Source of the DNA: Lethocerus indicus
Taxonomy: Eukaryota > Arthropoda > Insecta > Hemiptera > Belostomatidae
Direction of reading: 5' to 3'
DNA length: 64,000 nt
NCBI GenBank assembly: GCA_019843655.1
Contig: JACDQD010000010.1
Span: 3,517,637-3,581,636 of the forward strand
Shown here: positions 1-12,700 of the stretch, piece after piece
Position numbering within the stretch: position 1 is the stretch's first letter
Layout: each line of letters starts with the position of its first letter
Translations under genes and position numbers: made by a program
The notes under the pieces: model-generated
What the model was told of the DNA's origin: nothing
Database searches by the model: none
The model's input: only the letters and a program-made list of their open reading frames with translations

Positions 1-242
1 CAGACAGAAGGGGGGTCACTCAGCCACCAATGTCTTCTTCGTGATTTCTCTTTTCCACCTGCTGAACAAAATTAAAATCAACATTTCGCTTAAACACTTT
101 TACTAGTACATGCAAGCAAAAACATTCAAATCATAAGGAAGCAACTAACTAACAATCCTTGATTTTTTTCACAAATTAACTTAAATATTAATTCTCCTTC
201 AAGTTATATATGACGCTTATTATTTCAACAGTACTATGTTCG
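1..242. other. Flank 3' of E78, nothing recognised
   Basis: This is AT-rich sequence beyond the E78 stop. It may include part of the 3' UTR. I see no gene, no canonical polyadenylation signal on the gene strand and no clear repeat until the fold-back element that follows. Confidence 0.5.
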
Positions 243-433
243 GAATACCTGTTTTGCGGTCTGCTGGGGGTTGGAAATACGGTAGATTGCGTGTTCTTCC
301 GTTTCCTCTTGACGATATCCCTTTCGTTAGACCGGTTTCGACCGCTGGTTATCTTCAGTGGCGATGGCGAGCGGCCGAAACCGGTCTAGCAAAAACCCAA
401 ACCAGCGAGAGGAGATAGAAGAACGCGAAATAT
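242..433 (+). mobile_element. Fold-back repeat copy A (compact hairpin, almost no loop)
   Basis: The left arm contains GTAGATTGCGTGTTCTTCCG, then TTTCCTCT, AGACCGGTTTCG and ATCTTCAGTGG. The right arm is the reverse complement of a diverged copy: GATGGCGAGCGG, CCGAAACCGGTCTAGC, AGCGAGAGGAGATAG. The two arms meet with essentially no loop. An extension of about 35 bp starting GGAATACCTGTTTTGCGG precedes the left arm only. The flanks carry near-identical 14-mers (228-241 and 434-447, 12 of 14 bases the same), which looks like a target site duplication. The copy sits within 350 bp of the E78 stop, in the probable 3' UTR or just past it. Confidence 0.75.
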
Positions 434-574
434 ACTGTATTATGTTCTATGAAAAAACAGCACGTCGGGTCTAATTGTACGACCTCATAAGGAGAAGGCG
501 AGTGGTCAGAATAGTGTTTTGTACAATTGGCGGTTGTAAATCGTAGTTTCGCTCGGGCGGGCTTACCTTGTGTT

Positions 575-766
575 TTACTGGAGGTCCTCCTCGCACTTGG
601 GGATGTCGAATATCTCGGCGAACAGCGGCGGTAGCCTGAGCTTGTCCCAGTTGAGCCTGAACCAGTCGAGCAGCAGGCTGTGCTTGGCCCCCAAGTTTTT
701 CAACTCTGGCAACTTGACCAGCACCGTGCTCACAAGCTGGGGCTCGTTCGGGTGGTTCCTCGCCAC
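575..766 (-). CDS. Eip78C: E78 terminal coding exon with helix-12 / AF-2-like end
   Basis: This 192 bp exon has acceptor TTGTAG, 63 codons and a TAA stop at 575-577. It encodes [39 protein letters not shown] and finally [13 protein letters not shown] plus an acidic tail, EEDLQ. The LFAEIF hexamer fits the AF-2 core pattern (two hydrophobics, x, E, two hydrophobics). The receptor therefore probably keeps helix 12, unlike vertebrate Rev-erb, which lacks it. I see no AATAAA on the gene strand between 574 and 1, so the polyadenylation site is either non-canonical or outside the window. Confidence 0.93.
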   Translation of the reverse strand: MARNHPNEPQLVSTVLVKLPELKNLGAKHSLLLDWFRLNWDKLRLPPLFAEIFDIPKCEEDLQ

Positions 767-3700
767 CTACAACACCCGATTTCATTATAATAATTCGTAC
801 CGAGCAATTAAAGTTAAACAATTTTCCCTACTTTAACAAAAAGAAAATGTCCAGGTCTGGAACCGCCAGTTCAATGGGTTTCTGTCCCCTCCCGCCGGCT
901 CGGTCTTTTGCAACAAACTGCCCCAACATCGTGGCGTTCTACGAATGAGCCGAAGTGATTCCACACTGCTACTGAAGACGGCGAGCGGCCGAAACCGGCG
1001 GAAGGAGACAGAAAATCATCGTGAAACTCATTTAAAGCACAATTTCTTCGTTTTATAATTTTCTTATTGCAACAAATATATAAATCAATAGCCGACATCG
1101 GTGTTCAAGTAACACCAGTGACGAGTAAGAGCGGGTGTGTTGAACTCATTTCTGTCGAGTGTCATGGTAAGATTTTCTTAAGTATTATATATTTGATTCT
1201 GGATGTCCATTAATGGAAACAATCTGCAGTTTCTGTTGACGCTTCCTTTCTAAAGGATACCCATTTTAAAACCATATTTCAATTGGGTTCAGGCGATATC
1301 GGAAATTCTCCCTGGGGGGACTCCGGGTGTTCTCTAGACATACAATCGGAATCTTATGTAGAGATATTTTCTTTTAGTTCACCTGGAATTTGAGGGCCTC
1401 GATAAGCTTGTCCTGGTATTGTTCGACGGCTTTGACGTCCGTGACTCCGGGCCTGTCGGCGGAGAGAAGCACTATCGCCGAGAAGAGGCCGACCTCCGTG
1501 TCGTTCAACAGCAGCCCGTTGAAGGAACTCGTGAAATGGAACACGGACGAAACGAATTCCGTCTGAAAATTGACAGATTTCCATATTACGGAACGGAGTT
1601 CTCGGCCTATTCGGGTTTTACAGCGTTTCGAAATCGGAATATTTTCGACTTACGTCGTACATAAGTTCCATCTGCTGTCTGGTGACGAATGTGCCGTCGG
1701 CGAACGTGAAAGACGAATCGGTCGTTAGCCTGGCGACGTGCCCGAGCCACAGCTCGAAAAAACCTATTTTGATCAGAATCAACTGGTCGTCTTGGCTTAG
1801 ATCACAGAAACCTGGGAGGGCCGAAAACAGAAACGTAAGTAACGAGGGTCCAAATAGAATTGTTCCCGGAACAGAAGTAAAAAAAGAGCGCATTTCTTCC
1901 GATAGGTGTACGTAAAGATAAGATGAATGTAAAGAAGAATGTTTTATGGGTGCAACATAAAAATATAAAAGAGAGAAATTTTATTTTGGTCCTACGAAGA
2001 AATGAGACCGGGAGAAAATATTTACGAGAGCGGGCGTAAAAAGTTTTCAATTTTAAATTTATATCATTCGTTAAACTGAGCGGATTCTAGTCGGTAAGGT
2101 GCTTAAAGGTAGAAGGTAAAACGGGGAAGAGCTTACCGGGTACCCTTTTGGCGAATTCGACGACCCTCTGAACGCTGGGCGTGAGATGCGTGGCGAACTG
2201 CTGCCAGAGCCATATCCTCTGCTGCTCCAGACTTTCCGCCGTCGAGGACGCCACCTCGGGCCTCGAACACACCGGTGAGGGCTAACGCAGATACACAACT
2301 ATTAGCACGACGATACTACAGCTAACAGGCCCTTCGCCCTCTTATAAGAAATAATTTTTTGTTAACCTTTTTTTTTACTAAATTTAACAAGATTCGAGAA
2401 GACAGTTACGACAAAATAAAAAATATTAATTGTCCAATCCTGGCGAATAATATAAATTTAGAGGATATTTTGGTAAGGTAGAGTATTGAGGTGTAGTTAC
2501 CGGGGAGGCGATGGGCTTCCTGACGAGGCCCCGGGTGGCCTCCTCGGTGTAGTCGCAGTTGGCGAGGTGAGCCTGGCACACCGCCAGGATGGTGTCGTAG
2601 ACGGGGGCCAGGGGGGCGGCGGCCACCACCGCCACTTGGCCAGCGGCGGTCGGCTGGCTCTGGGGCTGGGCCCCGGCGGCCGGCGCCGTGACGCCCCGCC
2701 ACCACCACCCCGCCCCGCCGACTCCGCCCCCACCACCGCCACCGCCACCGACCTCGCTCTCGGGGCTGGGCTCGGCCTCCCCCGAAGAGGACGAGGTCGA
2801 CACCCGCTGCTGGCCCTCCTCGCTCCTCTCCCTAGACCTCTTCGGCACCCGACCGTATCTCACCGCTGAAACAATCGTTGCCGCTATATTAATAAAAAAA
2901 CGACCCGGAATATAATCATATTATATTATAAATTTATTTCTATAATTTCGAAAAACAATTTAGCGGGCGAGGTACTTACAGTCCCTGGACATGCCGACAG
3001 CGAGGCATTTCTTGAATCGGCAGTATTGACACCTGTTCCTGTTTAACCTGATGACCAAGCACTTGCCGTCTCTGAGGCACCTATATTCTATCTGCTTCTG
3101 GATGCTCCGCCTAAAGAAACCCTGCGGAAAAATTAATTTTCCTTAATTAATTTTTAAAATTACGGTAAACATCCAAATCGGGCCACTTCGAGTAGCGATG
3201 GACTTGGCTGCAAATATACACAGGGTATATAATAATAATAGAAAATTGTTCGAAGAAAGTTATCCCGAAATTACAAGAGTAAAGAGATAATTACAAGAAA
3301 AGCGGAAAGGGGAAGTTGCGGCACAATAAAGGGGAGGACAACTTGTAGCGATCCGCAACTTGCTAAGAAAGTAAGCCCCTCACTAAGTCCCCCTCATCGC
3401 TCTTTTGTTCGGTGGGTCCCGGTAAAGGGCGGCCCGGGTTTTAAATGTTTTCCCCTACTGCTTTAAAAGAAGGATTTCGGTGTATAAGGTTCAGCCGGGC
3501 CTGAAAATCGCATCGCGGAGAACCCGTCTCTGATATTTGTTCCGGCGATGATAAAGAATCCGCTCTTCTCGGAATTCGTTTAAGTAATCCGAAGCGGACG
3601 GGGGAGTTCATTCGACAAGTCCGAAGGATTTGCGATCGCCCTTAGGAGATACAAACTGAGAGAGAATGCCGTAATATCGGTGAAATATTAGTAAGTTTAA

Positions 3701-6700
3701 GTTCTTTACATTTACATTTTTTCTTTTATTTTAAGACTAAAATATTTAAAAAATGAATTTAGCGACAGTGTGCTTGTGCATTTAAAGAACCGTTTGAAAG
3801 GCGAAGCCACCCAATAATATTCTTACTCAGGTAGTAAGAAAACGACGTAGCGGGATTATCTGAAATAAGAGGGGAGGAAAGCTTTTGCATTAAAGGATTG
3901 TAATGTCGGGTTAGTTTAGAATGAAATTATTTTATAACGGATTAATTATAAAGGGATTTTTCATATAAGGGACAGGGGAAGAATTAGAATTTTTAGAAAT
4001 AGGCCAAACAGGAATCCGTAAAAAGGGTTCATAAAAATCAAATATATAAATTAAAATAATACAGAATCTTGTTCAATGTCCTACCGGTGATGACCAGAAA
4101 GCAGCGGCAACATAAATTAATACGAAGTAGCGAAAATAGGGCTCGGGGCCCCAAACTTGGGATCAAAAACCAATTAGAAAATGCAAATTGGATCCTCCTC
4201 CGTCCAAGACCTTGGGCCCTCCCCCGTCACTTCAAAACTTTTTATATTTATTATACGAAAAAACGATAAACTGATTAGGGCTGTTATTGCGTTGGCCCGG
4301 GGAAGGGCGAAGGAATTTTAACTCCGAAATGACAAAACGGAGAGGGGGTTAAAAAAAGATTCATTTCCATGGGATATAAAAGGCTTCAATAATGCGCGTC
4401 CCGGGCGACATTTTGATAACATTGATATTTTATCAGTAGATTGGTAAATATTTATATCAAAAGCTATAAATTACTTGTACAGTGTTGGTATAAAAGTATT
4501 AGAATAGACAATTACACACGGTAGTAGATCTAAAGTTGAAATTAACCTTTCGGCAGAATCTCGTAATCCTTGAGTGGCGTAAACAAAGCGCATATTAAAC
4601 AAATGTATATCATTTTCGATGTACAAATTTGTCTCTACATCTGAAATTGTGCAGCGGAGCTTCGAAACGTAGTGGTCATCGAGTTCTTCACTGTGGTAGG
4701 GGAAGGCCGGGCCATTTCGCCAAAGCGACCGGTTCACAAAGCGCCTTTTATCCCGGCGGACGCGTCGGCCATTCTTCCGCCGCTTCTTTTAAAAAAATCT
4801 TTTGTGCCGAGACGCAACTCCCCTCCCCCTACCTAAATTCTTCTTTCCTTGTCTTTCCTTCCGAGCGAAGCGGACAGAAGAGAGAGAGAGAGAGTGAAAG
4901 AAGATAAAGAACACCTTCCTTCCTCGACCCGCCACTTTTTATCTTTTGAAAACTTTATTCACACACCGACGCAGACTTTGCTCCAACAATAACTGACCCT
5001 ATTCCAAATTATATTTTTCCCAGTAGCTTCGTTCCTTGATTTTATTTTTCTGGTTCGCCATCTTCTTTGAAAATCGAAACGGCGTCTCAATCGGTTTGTT
5101 TACGAAAAAGGACAAGAAAACGGTATTTACCGCTCAAGTGCAACAATTTGGTAGCTGTAATGAACTGTAATGATTGAAGTATTTTAATAGGGGGTTTGGA
5201 AATATAAATTTGCTCTGTCCCGACAATAACGAATATTTCCACACATTATATTTTTCAATAAATTTTATTTTCCCTTCTTCTCTGAAAAATGAAATGACAC
5301 CTCAATAATAAATGAATCGGTTTGTTTATGAAGCGATTTATAGATTAAGGATGAATTTCGGACGTTCTTACGTACCAGTGAGTAGTTTGAAAAGCATGTT
5401 TTTCGTTAACTCGTGCACGTTATATCCCAATTAAATTCATAAATTCAAATAGGTAGTGCTTTAAGAAGCACTTTACATAATAATTTTAGTAGCCCATTAA
5501 TGGCGTATAACATTATTATCGGGCGACTTTATATTTAAAGGAAGGAAGGAAAATTCAATCAGATTAATTCTTCTCTTATTCATTATTCCATTATTCAGTC
5601 ATTTGACTTCCCATTACCGAAATGCCAAAGAAATATATTCACGACAAAAAAGGGCGGTGTGCTTTTTATATTGTAATAAGTTCTTAAAAGGCCGAACTCT
5701 GAAGTAGAGCTCCTCTGAACTATTTCTTATAGCTTACAGTTTATTAATGATGAACCGGATCCGTTCGAGACGTAGCTAGAAAGCTGCATCCTTGGAATAC
5801 AAAATTATTTAAAGAAAACGTATCTTCGTTTCTACCTCTCTGAAAAATAATTACTCCGCTTTCGTCTATTCACAAAGAAACCTATTATCCATTCATCTGC
5901 ACAGCTACAAAATTGTTCTTAGTTTCCTCGGGACGTAAATAAGCCATTAATATTCAAATGTTAATACTAATGATGTTAATACTGATTAAAGTGAAATCAC
6001 GTTTCAGCGATATTTACAAATTCTCAAGTTCAATTCGACAATTATAATTTTGTACCAAAGCAGTGGAAGAATACGGCCTCCTACACAGAAGCTTGACATA
6101 ATTCGAAGCATTATATATTTAGTTAAGGTATAATTTTTATACGACTTTTTTTAAATTTAAAATAATACCTAGATACCGCCTGAAAAAGAAAAACCGAAAA
6201 ATATATTACAGTTTGTGTCTATCCCCATTGCAATTAGATAAGAAGAACTCAATATCTGGCCAACAGACAAGGTAAACAAATCTATCAGATTGTTACTGCC
6301 TTTATGTGAATTTAGTTGTTGGGCTAATGGATTGGATGAGGCTCGATTTCTGTATCGGCACAACTCGAGCATGTCGGTAGGATCACTTGGCAACTAATAG
6401 GAGCGAACGCCTTCTGAATATTTATATTTTATTAGAAACCAATTTGAGGGTCGCTTCCGCTAATTTGCTATTCCAATAATTCGCTAATCACAGATATAAT
6501 ATGAATCTTACTGATTAATTATTTATTTGTTATTAGGGCGTACAGGTAAATCAATCTGGACATGCAGACTTGAACTGTGGGGCTGGGCCAAACCGATATA
6601 TTATATATTAACAAATATGGAACATTGCAGTCGAAAGTATTAAGGAAAATAATCAATGCACCCTATTATGTCTCCAACCTCACCCTACATAAAAATCATT

Positions 6701-9700
6701 AAGTATAAAAATATAAAAAATTTCACTCTCCATTTCACATCATCCTAATCCTGTGGTCCTACTATCTCCAGACATCCCATACAGATGCCTCAAAAGGAAG
6801 TGGCCAAAATTAAGGGAGGGGGTTCCCCTTCGTTATTCTCTACTCATTAATAGTGCTATTCATTATGAATATCGTTTATTGTATTTTATAGTTGTGATAG
6901 TTATAGTTTAAATGAAATTGACATAGCGCATCGATAACGAGTAAGTTAGAGGAGGACTTAGTGTTGAATTTTTCGTTCTGTGTCCAAACCCGGCTGTGAC
7001 CGACTACCGAGTACCATCCCCTAAGTAGAATTCTGTATACAAATTTGTCGGGTACAACCCCAAACACACCCACGCCCCGCCCCAACCACCCTACCGTACC
7101 CGCGAGGGATGTATAAGAGGTCCCGGGCGGAGAGTCACGAGACAGAGAGGGAGAGTCCTCTGTTATTGGAAGAGAGGGGGATGTTTTATTCATAAACAGA
7201 GCCGACGATGTAGAAAGAAACCGGGCGGCATATTTTTATATCAAATCTGGACTTGATCCTCCCCGGGGACTCCCACCCACAACTCTCCCTCCACGCCCCC
7301 CCTCTGTCATCTCCCTGAATTTTTTCTATCTCTGCATTTTTCGGCATTACGTCCGAAGGATATTTATCTTGGCCCGGTTGAAACGACGGTGCGCCGAATC
7401 AGGATTATACACAAATCGTTTTGCCAAAAGGCGATCCCCACGAGCGTAAACGTTTCACACCTAACCCCCGTAGCTTGAGATAAGGATGTCTCAGATTTTG
7501 TTAAGGGCAGGGATTTCAGATGCGAAACTCCTACGATTACGTCACTTCAGAAACTTTCTAAAAGGGAGGAAGAAACCAAGTTCCTGTTGCAAATGACGAA
7601 TGCATGACAAAGAAAACGGTCAAAAATAAAATTAAGTTAAGGAAGAGTAAAGTGAAAGAAAAAATTAATATCATACTTTCTCTCTTTTACACCTATGTAC
7701 GTATTTGTTTTTACTTTGTTTGTGTACACTATTTGTTTATTCACTTCAATTAATTTCAATGGGGAAAATTGATTTCATATACGACAATTTAGGATTAGAT
7801 TCATTGTATTTACATACTGACGATGGCGATAAGTAGAATCCGGACCAACAGACTAAAAACTGGAATGGTGATAGACGATAACCAATATTAAGAAATAAAG
7901 TTAGCTCTGTTTCGTGCCTAGATCGGTACTAGCCGGTAACAGTTTCTCATGATGGTTTTTATACGAGAAACAGTGAAATGTTTAAAGAAAAATGGAAGTT
8001 TTATTTTGGAAAATAGTACCCGTAGATTTTGCCGAACGAACGCCTTTCGAAAACATTATGTGTCGAAGGTTTCTTATGTGCAGTAGTCCGGCGAAATTGT
8101 GGTCGTACCCGCCATCGTCGAAATGTTGGTACGGAGTCAATATAGGCGTTTCTGGATAGGAGAGCCTTATATAACGTTCGGCCGAAAGGGAGAGAGAGCT
8201 TAACAGATATAAACCGGGCTTTGGGGTCCCCATGGCGACCGTCAACCGACCCAAGCCTTTGACATTCCTGCCCTGTAACCGAACCGACCGTATATATTCG
8301 ATATTCGTAAACGATCGTATTTCGTCATGTTTCTAGACGAGGTAATAGTGCAAATCAACTTATAAATCGAACATAACTCTAAGTATTCAGAAAAAACTAC
8401 AACTACTCTATACCAGGAAGTCTGTATGAGTTAAATATAATCGAAATAAATTAATAAATATGCATAATTAATAGAGCGTGAATAGCGCTCCAATTAATAG
8501 GACACCAATTAATTTATCTCTCGTGTCAATATCGGCTTAAGTACGACTTATATTAAACGAATAATTTCCGTTCATCCCAACATAAATTTTAAAATAAAAA
8601 TTAACTGCAAGTCCGATCTGTATTTGGTATATTTCGTTAGGGCAAATGGCTCATTCAATTCTTTTTTCGTAGGAACTGGGATAATTTGAGGACTGTGTTG
8701 ATATTAGGCTGCACGTGGCCCTGGTTCACAAACACGTTTGAATATTTACGTTTGCAGAAAGGCTCTCAATTTTCAGCGCGGACGTACGTGTCGCGTGCCC
8801 CCACGTCCGGGAGAATGACACCAGCTATAAATCATTCCAAAAAATTCCCGCAGGCACTGACAGTGCAAATTTAGGTGGAAACAGGAACACGGAAATCTTG
8901 GCCAAACTCTCCAACAGTTAAGTCATGCAGGTATACTTTACAGTTGGAATTATGCAGCAATATTGTACTAAAAATATATGGGTTAAAAGGTTTCTAAATA
9001 ACTATAAATTTCCCGCAGAGAAAACTATAAATGCAGAAAAATCTTGAGATATGAAATCATGCACAGACATTATAATTTAAAAAAAATATTTTTAAACGTA
9101 TTTTTATCGCGTTGAGTCTCATGTGTCCTGTGCCCTTTACCAATAACCTTGCATGCTCTCAGTACTACCTGGCGATTGTTCTTTTAACCTTTACTTCTGA
9201 ACTAATATTGTGGATAATTCACCAAACAAATCACCCTTATCCCCCCCCCCTACTTATACTATAAAATTACAGTACTCATAACTGGACCGTGTTAAAACGC
9301 CGCTGCCAATTCGCTAATCATGCGGTTTATACCCCAATTGGGATCTATCGACGCGGATTTGTTTACTCTCAGTCGTCTCGGCTCCGGGAGAAGAACTGGA
9401 ATGGCGTCTTCATGAGCCCCCGCCGGCCAGCCACAGTAGCGCCCTCTATTTAGGGCTGCCGGGGATTTTTTTTTGTTACTCTGCCCAGTGGGGAATAAAT
9501 GAATTTTTTTTTCTAACCGCTCTTCCTTTGAATCTTCAGAGGCACGGTATGGTGAATTTATTAGCGAATGGGAGTGTCCTATCCGGCCCCTCTACCATTT
9601 AAATGTAATCCTTTGTGTTTTTTTAATCTTTCAAGTCAACAATAACTCTTCCGAAATCAACCGCGATTTGCATTTTTACGTAGGGGTGAACCAAAAGTAA

Positions 9701-12700
9701 CAGTGAAGCGTCAGCGCGGATACAGAACGCCCTGATATGCGTAAAGAAGTGCTATTTAGTACGACAACTGACTCTACTTCGTTGCCGGTTGTAACGGTGC
9801 ACAATAGTGAAGGCCATTCTAAAGGTAATAAAGTGCAGTAGTTTTAATTTTATTGGAACCTATATAATTTCTGATACCCATTCTTAGAATATCACAATTC
9901 ATGCGACCTTTTGTCCTCAGTGATTTAGAATCGCAACATATTTGTTTTCTCGGCGCGATATTAATTTTGGATAAAATAAATATATTTATCCCTTTTACGG
10001 AGGGAATTATTCTGTGAGTATACATATGGGGAGGTCAAAACAACCTAATTGGGCACAAACTAAAGGCCCAAAGGGTGAAACGGGGGGGAGGGAGTTGGTA
10101 TTGCCTGCTTCTTTATACTTTTTACTCGGAACTTACCTCGGGGCATTTCTTTCTGGGAAAAACGGATTTCTTTGTGAGGGTAAACAGTGCTGCCAACCCC
10201 CATCCCCTCCGCCCGATTCGCGAAAGGCCAACGGCGGAACAACCCACTTGTGTCTATTCGAGATCTCTTAGGAACTTTTCTATTTACACTTGAACGACTT
10301 CTTTTTTTTATACCAGACATTATTATACCGGCGGTTCTGCGGCTGAAAAACTCATTCATTTATATACACCTTTTGTTCGTATCTCCGGTCTTTTTATTTT
10401 TTTAAGGCTCGGTTCAATGGAGAGAGATGGATTCTTTCCCACTTAAGATATAACCGCCTCAATGCAAAGTAGCCGCGCCAATCTCAGGAGTATATCTTGC
10501 AAGATAATTTTGAATTGCATTTATTAATTCGATCGCCATTTTTCAATTTGATTTTATTCACAAAGGCACAATAAAGTTGTATTTCTTTCCACTGTTTAAA
10601 TTGCAGCTCGAAACAGGTGAACTAAACGAGAATGGGGAGAAAAATGATCGCTCGAGGGATGATTTTTTTCAATTTATGAGTCATCAACTACGAATAGTAA
10701 TTCATTATATGATAACAGTAGTATGTGCTGACAACTCTCTCATTTGAAAGAAATACACTAAAACAATAAATAACGAATAAACCTGAATTGAAAATCGAAC
10801 GAATAAAAATGAATTAATGGCTTCCCCGCAGTTCCTCATTAAACACTGAAACTTTTCATCTACGTAAGTTATTTCAAAGCGAAGTATCGTCTAGATGAAA
10901 ACCTACATGGTTTATAAACTTTCCCAGGAATTACAAAAAGTTTTTAATTAACTTCGAGCTAGTTTATAAAGGCTAGAAATATTCTTCCGAGACTGACACG
11001 GTCTTCTATTGGTCAAACGCGGCCAAACATTACCCATTTATAACAGAAAATGTCATGTAGTGTTGAAAATGTCAAATAAGACAAACAACATCCCCCCCAA
11101 AAACACAATAACAAAACACATATATATACACGCGACTAACAGACAACCACCACAGTACAAGTGACAGTGACAGTGCAGTGAGAATGTCCAAAAAACACCA
11201 AAAGTGCCAAAGTGACTTACACCGCTACTGATGATGGCGAGCAGCCGAAATCGGTCTAGCAAAAGACCAGACCAGCGACAGGAGACAGAAACACACGAAA
11301 TCTACGGAATGTAATAAATTAATATAACATACGTTCTTCGCTGACCACTTTATTCCAAATTTTCTATTCTATACAGTCTAATATTAATAGCAATCAATAC
11401 GGGAGGGTTATATTTTTATATGGTCGGCTGTATTTTGATAGTGGCTGGGTCGAAATTGGTTGCCAGCCAGGGGCATCGCCTCTTTGTTTACGCGAAAAAC
11501 ACGCCAATTATCGGAAGTTATTTTATAATTAATTATCCCCATTTATTATAATAAACTTCATTTTTTATTATGGTCGCGTAAGCACGTACTACTTAGAAAG
11601 ACCATTTGGATTCAACGGGAAAATAAAAGTATATTTGCGCAATTATAATAAAATATTACCACTCGCTGATTTTGCCTTATTAAATTAAACTTATTATAAT
11701 TAACCAACGTGTATAAATAAGCAAAGCGAAATAGTTAAACGAACCAATGCAATACGCGAAAGAACAATTTGTTATTAACAGAGCTTAAAAACCGCAATTT
11801 TGTTACTTTAACACAGTTAAGTCGTTTTATATTCGTTGTACATGCAGGCATATATGTAAATTATGCAGTGTAGTGGCAGGTATTAAGAAGAAAGTAAAAT
11901 TTGATGGATTGATTGCCGGCTTGAAAACCCTGTTGGGGCCCCTACTCATATGCATACTAACTGTCCTCCCAACAGTTCCCCGGGGGACAATAATGCGGGA
12001 ATAAAGAAGGCCCCAACGCCGGGCACTCCCGGGGGGACAACTTAACTAGGAAAAAAAACCAACCGCTCTCTTTTTCAGGAACTTTTCTCCTGCGGGAAAA
12101 TTGGTAGGGATTTACGTTGCTAAAACCGTAAGAGTGACGCGAGCTAATCGGAATACTACCGTTTGTGGTCGAAAGGACGAAAGCCATTTGGCATTAGACC
12201 AAACATCGGTGGTATGTACCGACCGATAAATTCAGGTCCATTTATTTGCCTGTTTATAAATTGTCCGAGGAGGGAGGAGGGAAAATAAACGTCTGAAATT
12301 TGTCATGGATGAGGGAATGAGGGGCTCTTTTGATGGCGTTGGCTCCATGGTGGGGTCTGATATTGAAATGCGGTTTTAAAGAGCTGCGCCTTTGCAGCGG
12401 GTAATTAGGATGGTGCTCTATCTCTCTCTCTCTCTCTCTCTTAATTAGAAATTACAAATTAGGGACTCGGTCGGATGTCCCTTTTGAGAGTGTTGCAGAG
12501 TGCGCTAGTGTGCCGGCTAGTTTGGCTTTTTTCCTCCCCCTCATTAATTTCCCGCTTCATTTTTTATGATAATGGAGCCCCCCCGCCCCCTCTCGTCGCC
12601 CGCTTACACAGTATAACGTAAATTGCTAATGAAAATGTATTAAAGAGCTTCCGTTAGAAATTGTCCACTCCTTTCATTTTTGGGCGGGGCCTTCTCAATC

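Noticed and set aside
471..821. 116-codon minus-strand frame over the last E78 exon
   Set aside because: It is the wrong frame of the E78 terminal exon. The correct frame at 575-766 matches the ligand-binding domain.
10137..10152. Possible 16 nt microexon in the giant intron, minus strand (TTTCCCAG ... GAG|GTAAGT)
   Set aside because: The donor is strong, but including 16 nt between the two zinc fingers would shift the frame and destroy the DNA-binding domain. Best read as a cryptic site.
11053..11262. Protein-like similarity between short frames at 11053-11262 (minus) and 26066-26248 (plus)
   Set aside because: The similarity comes from the shared loop of the fold-back repeat, not from a conserved protein.
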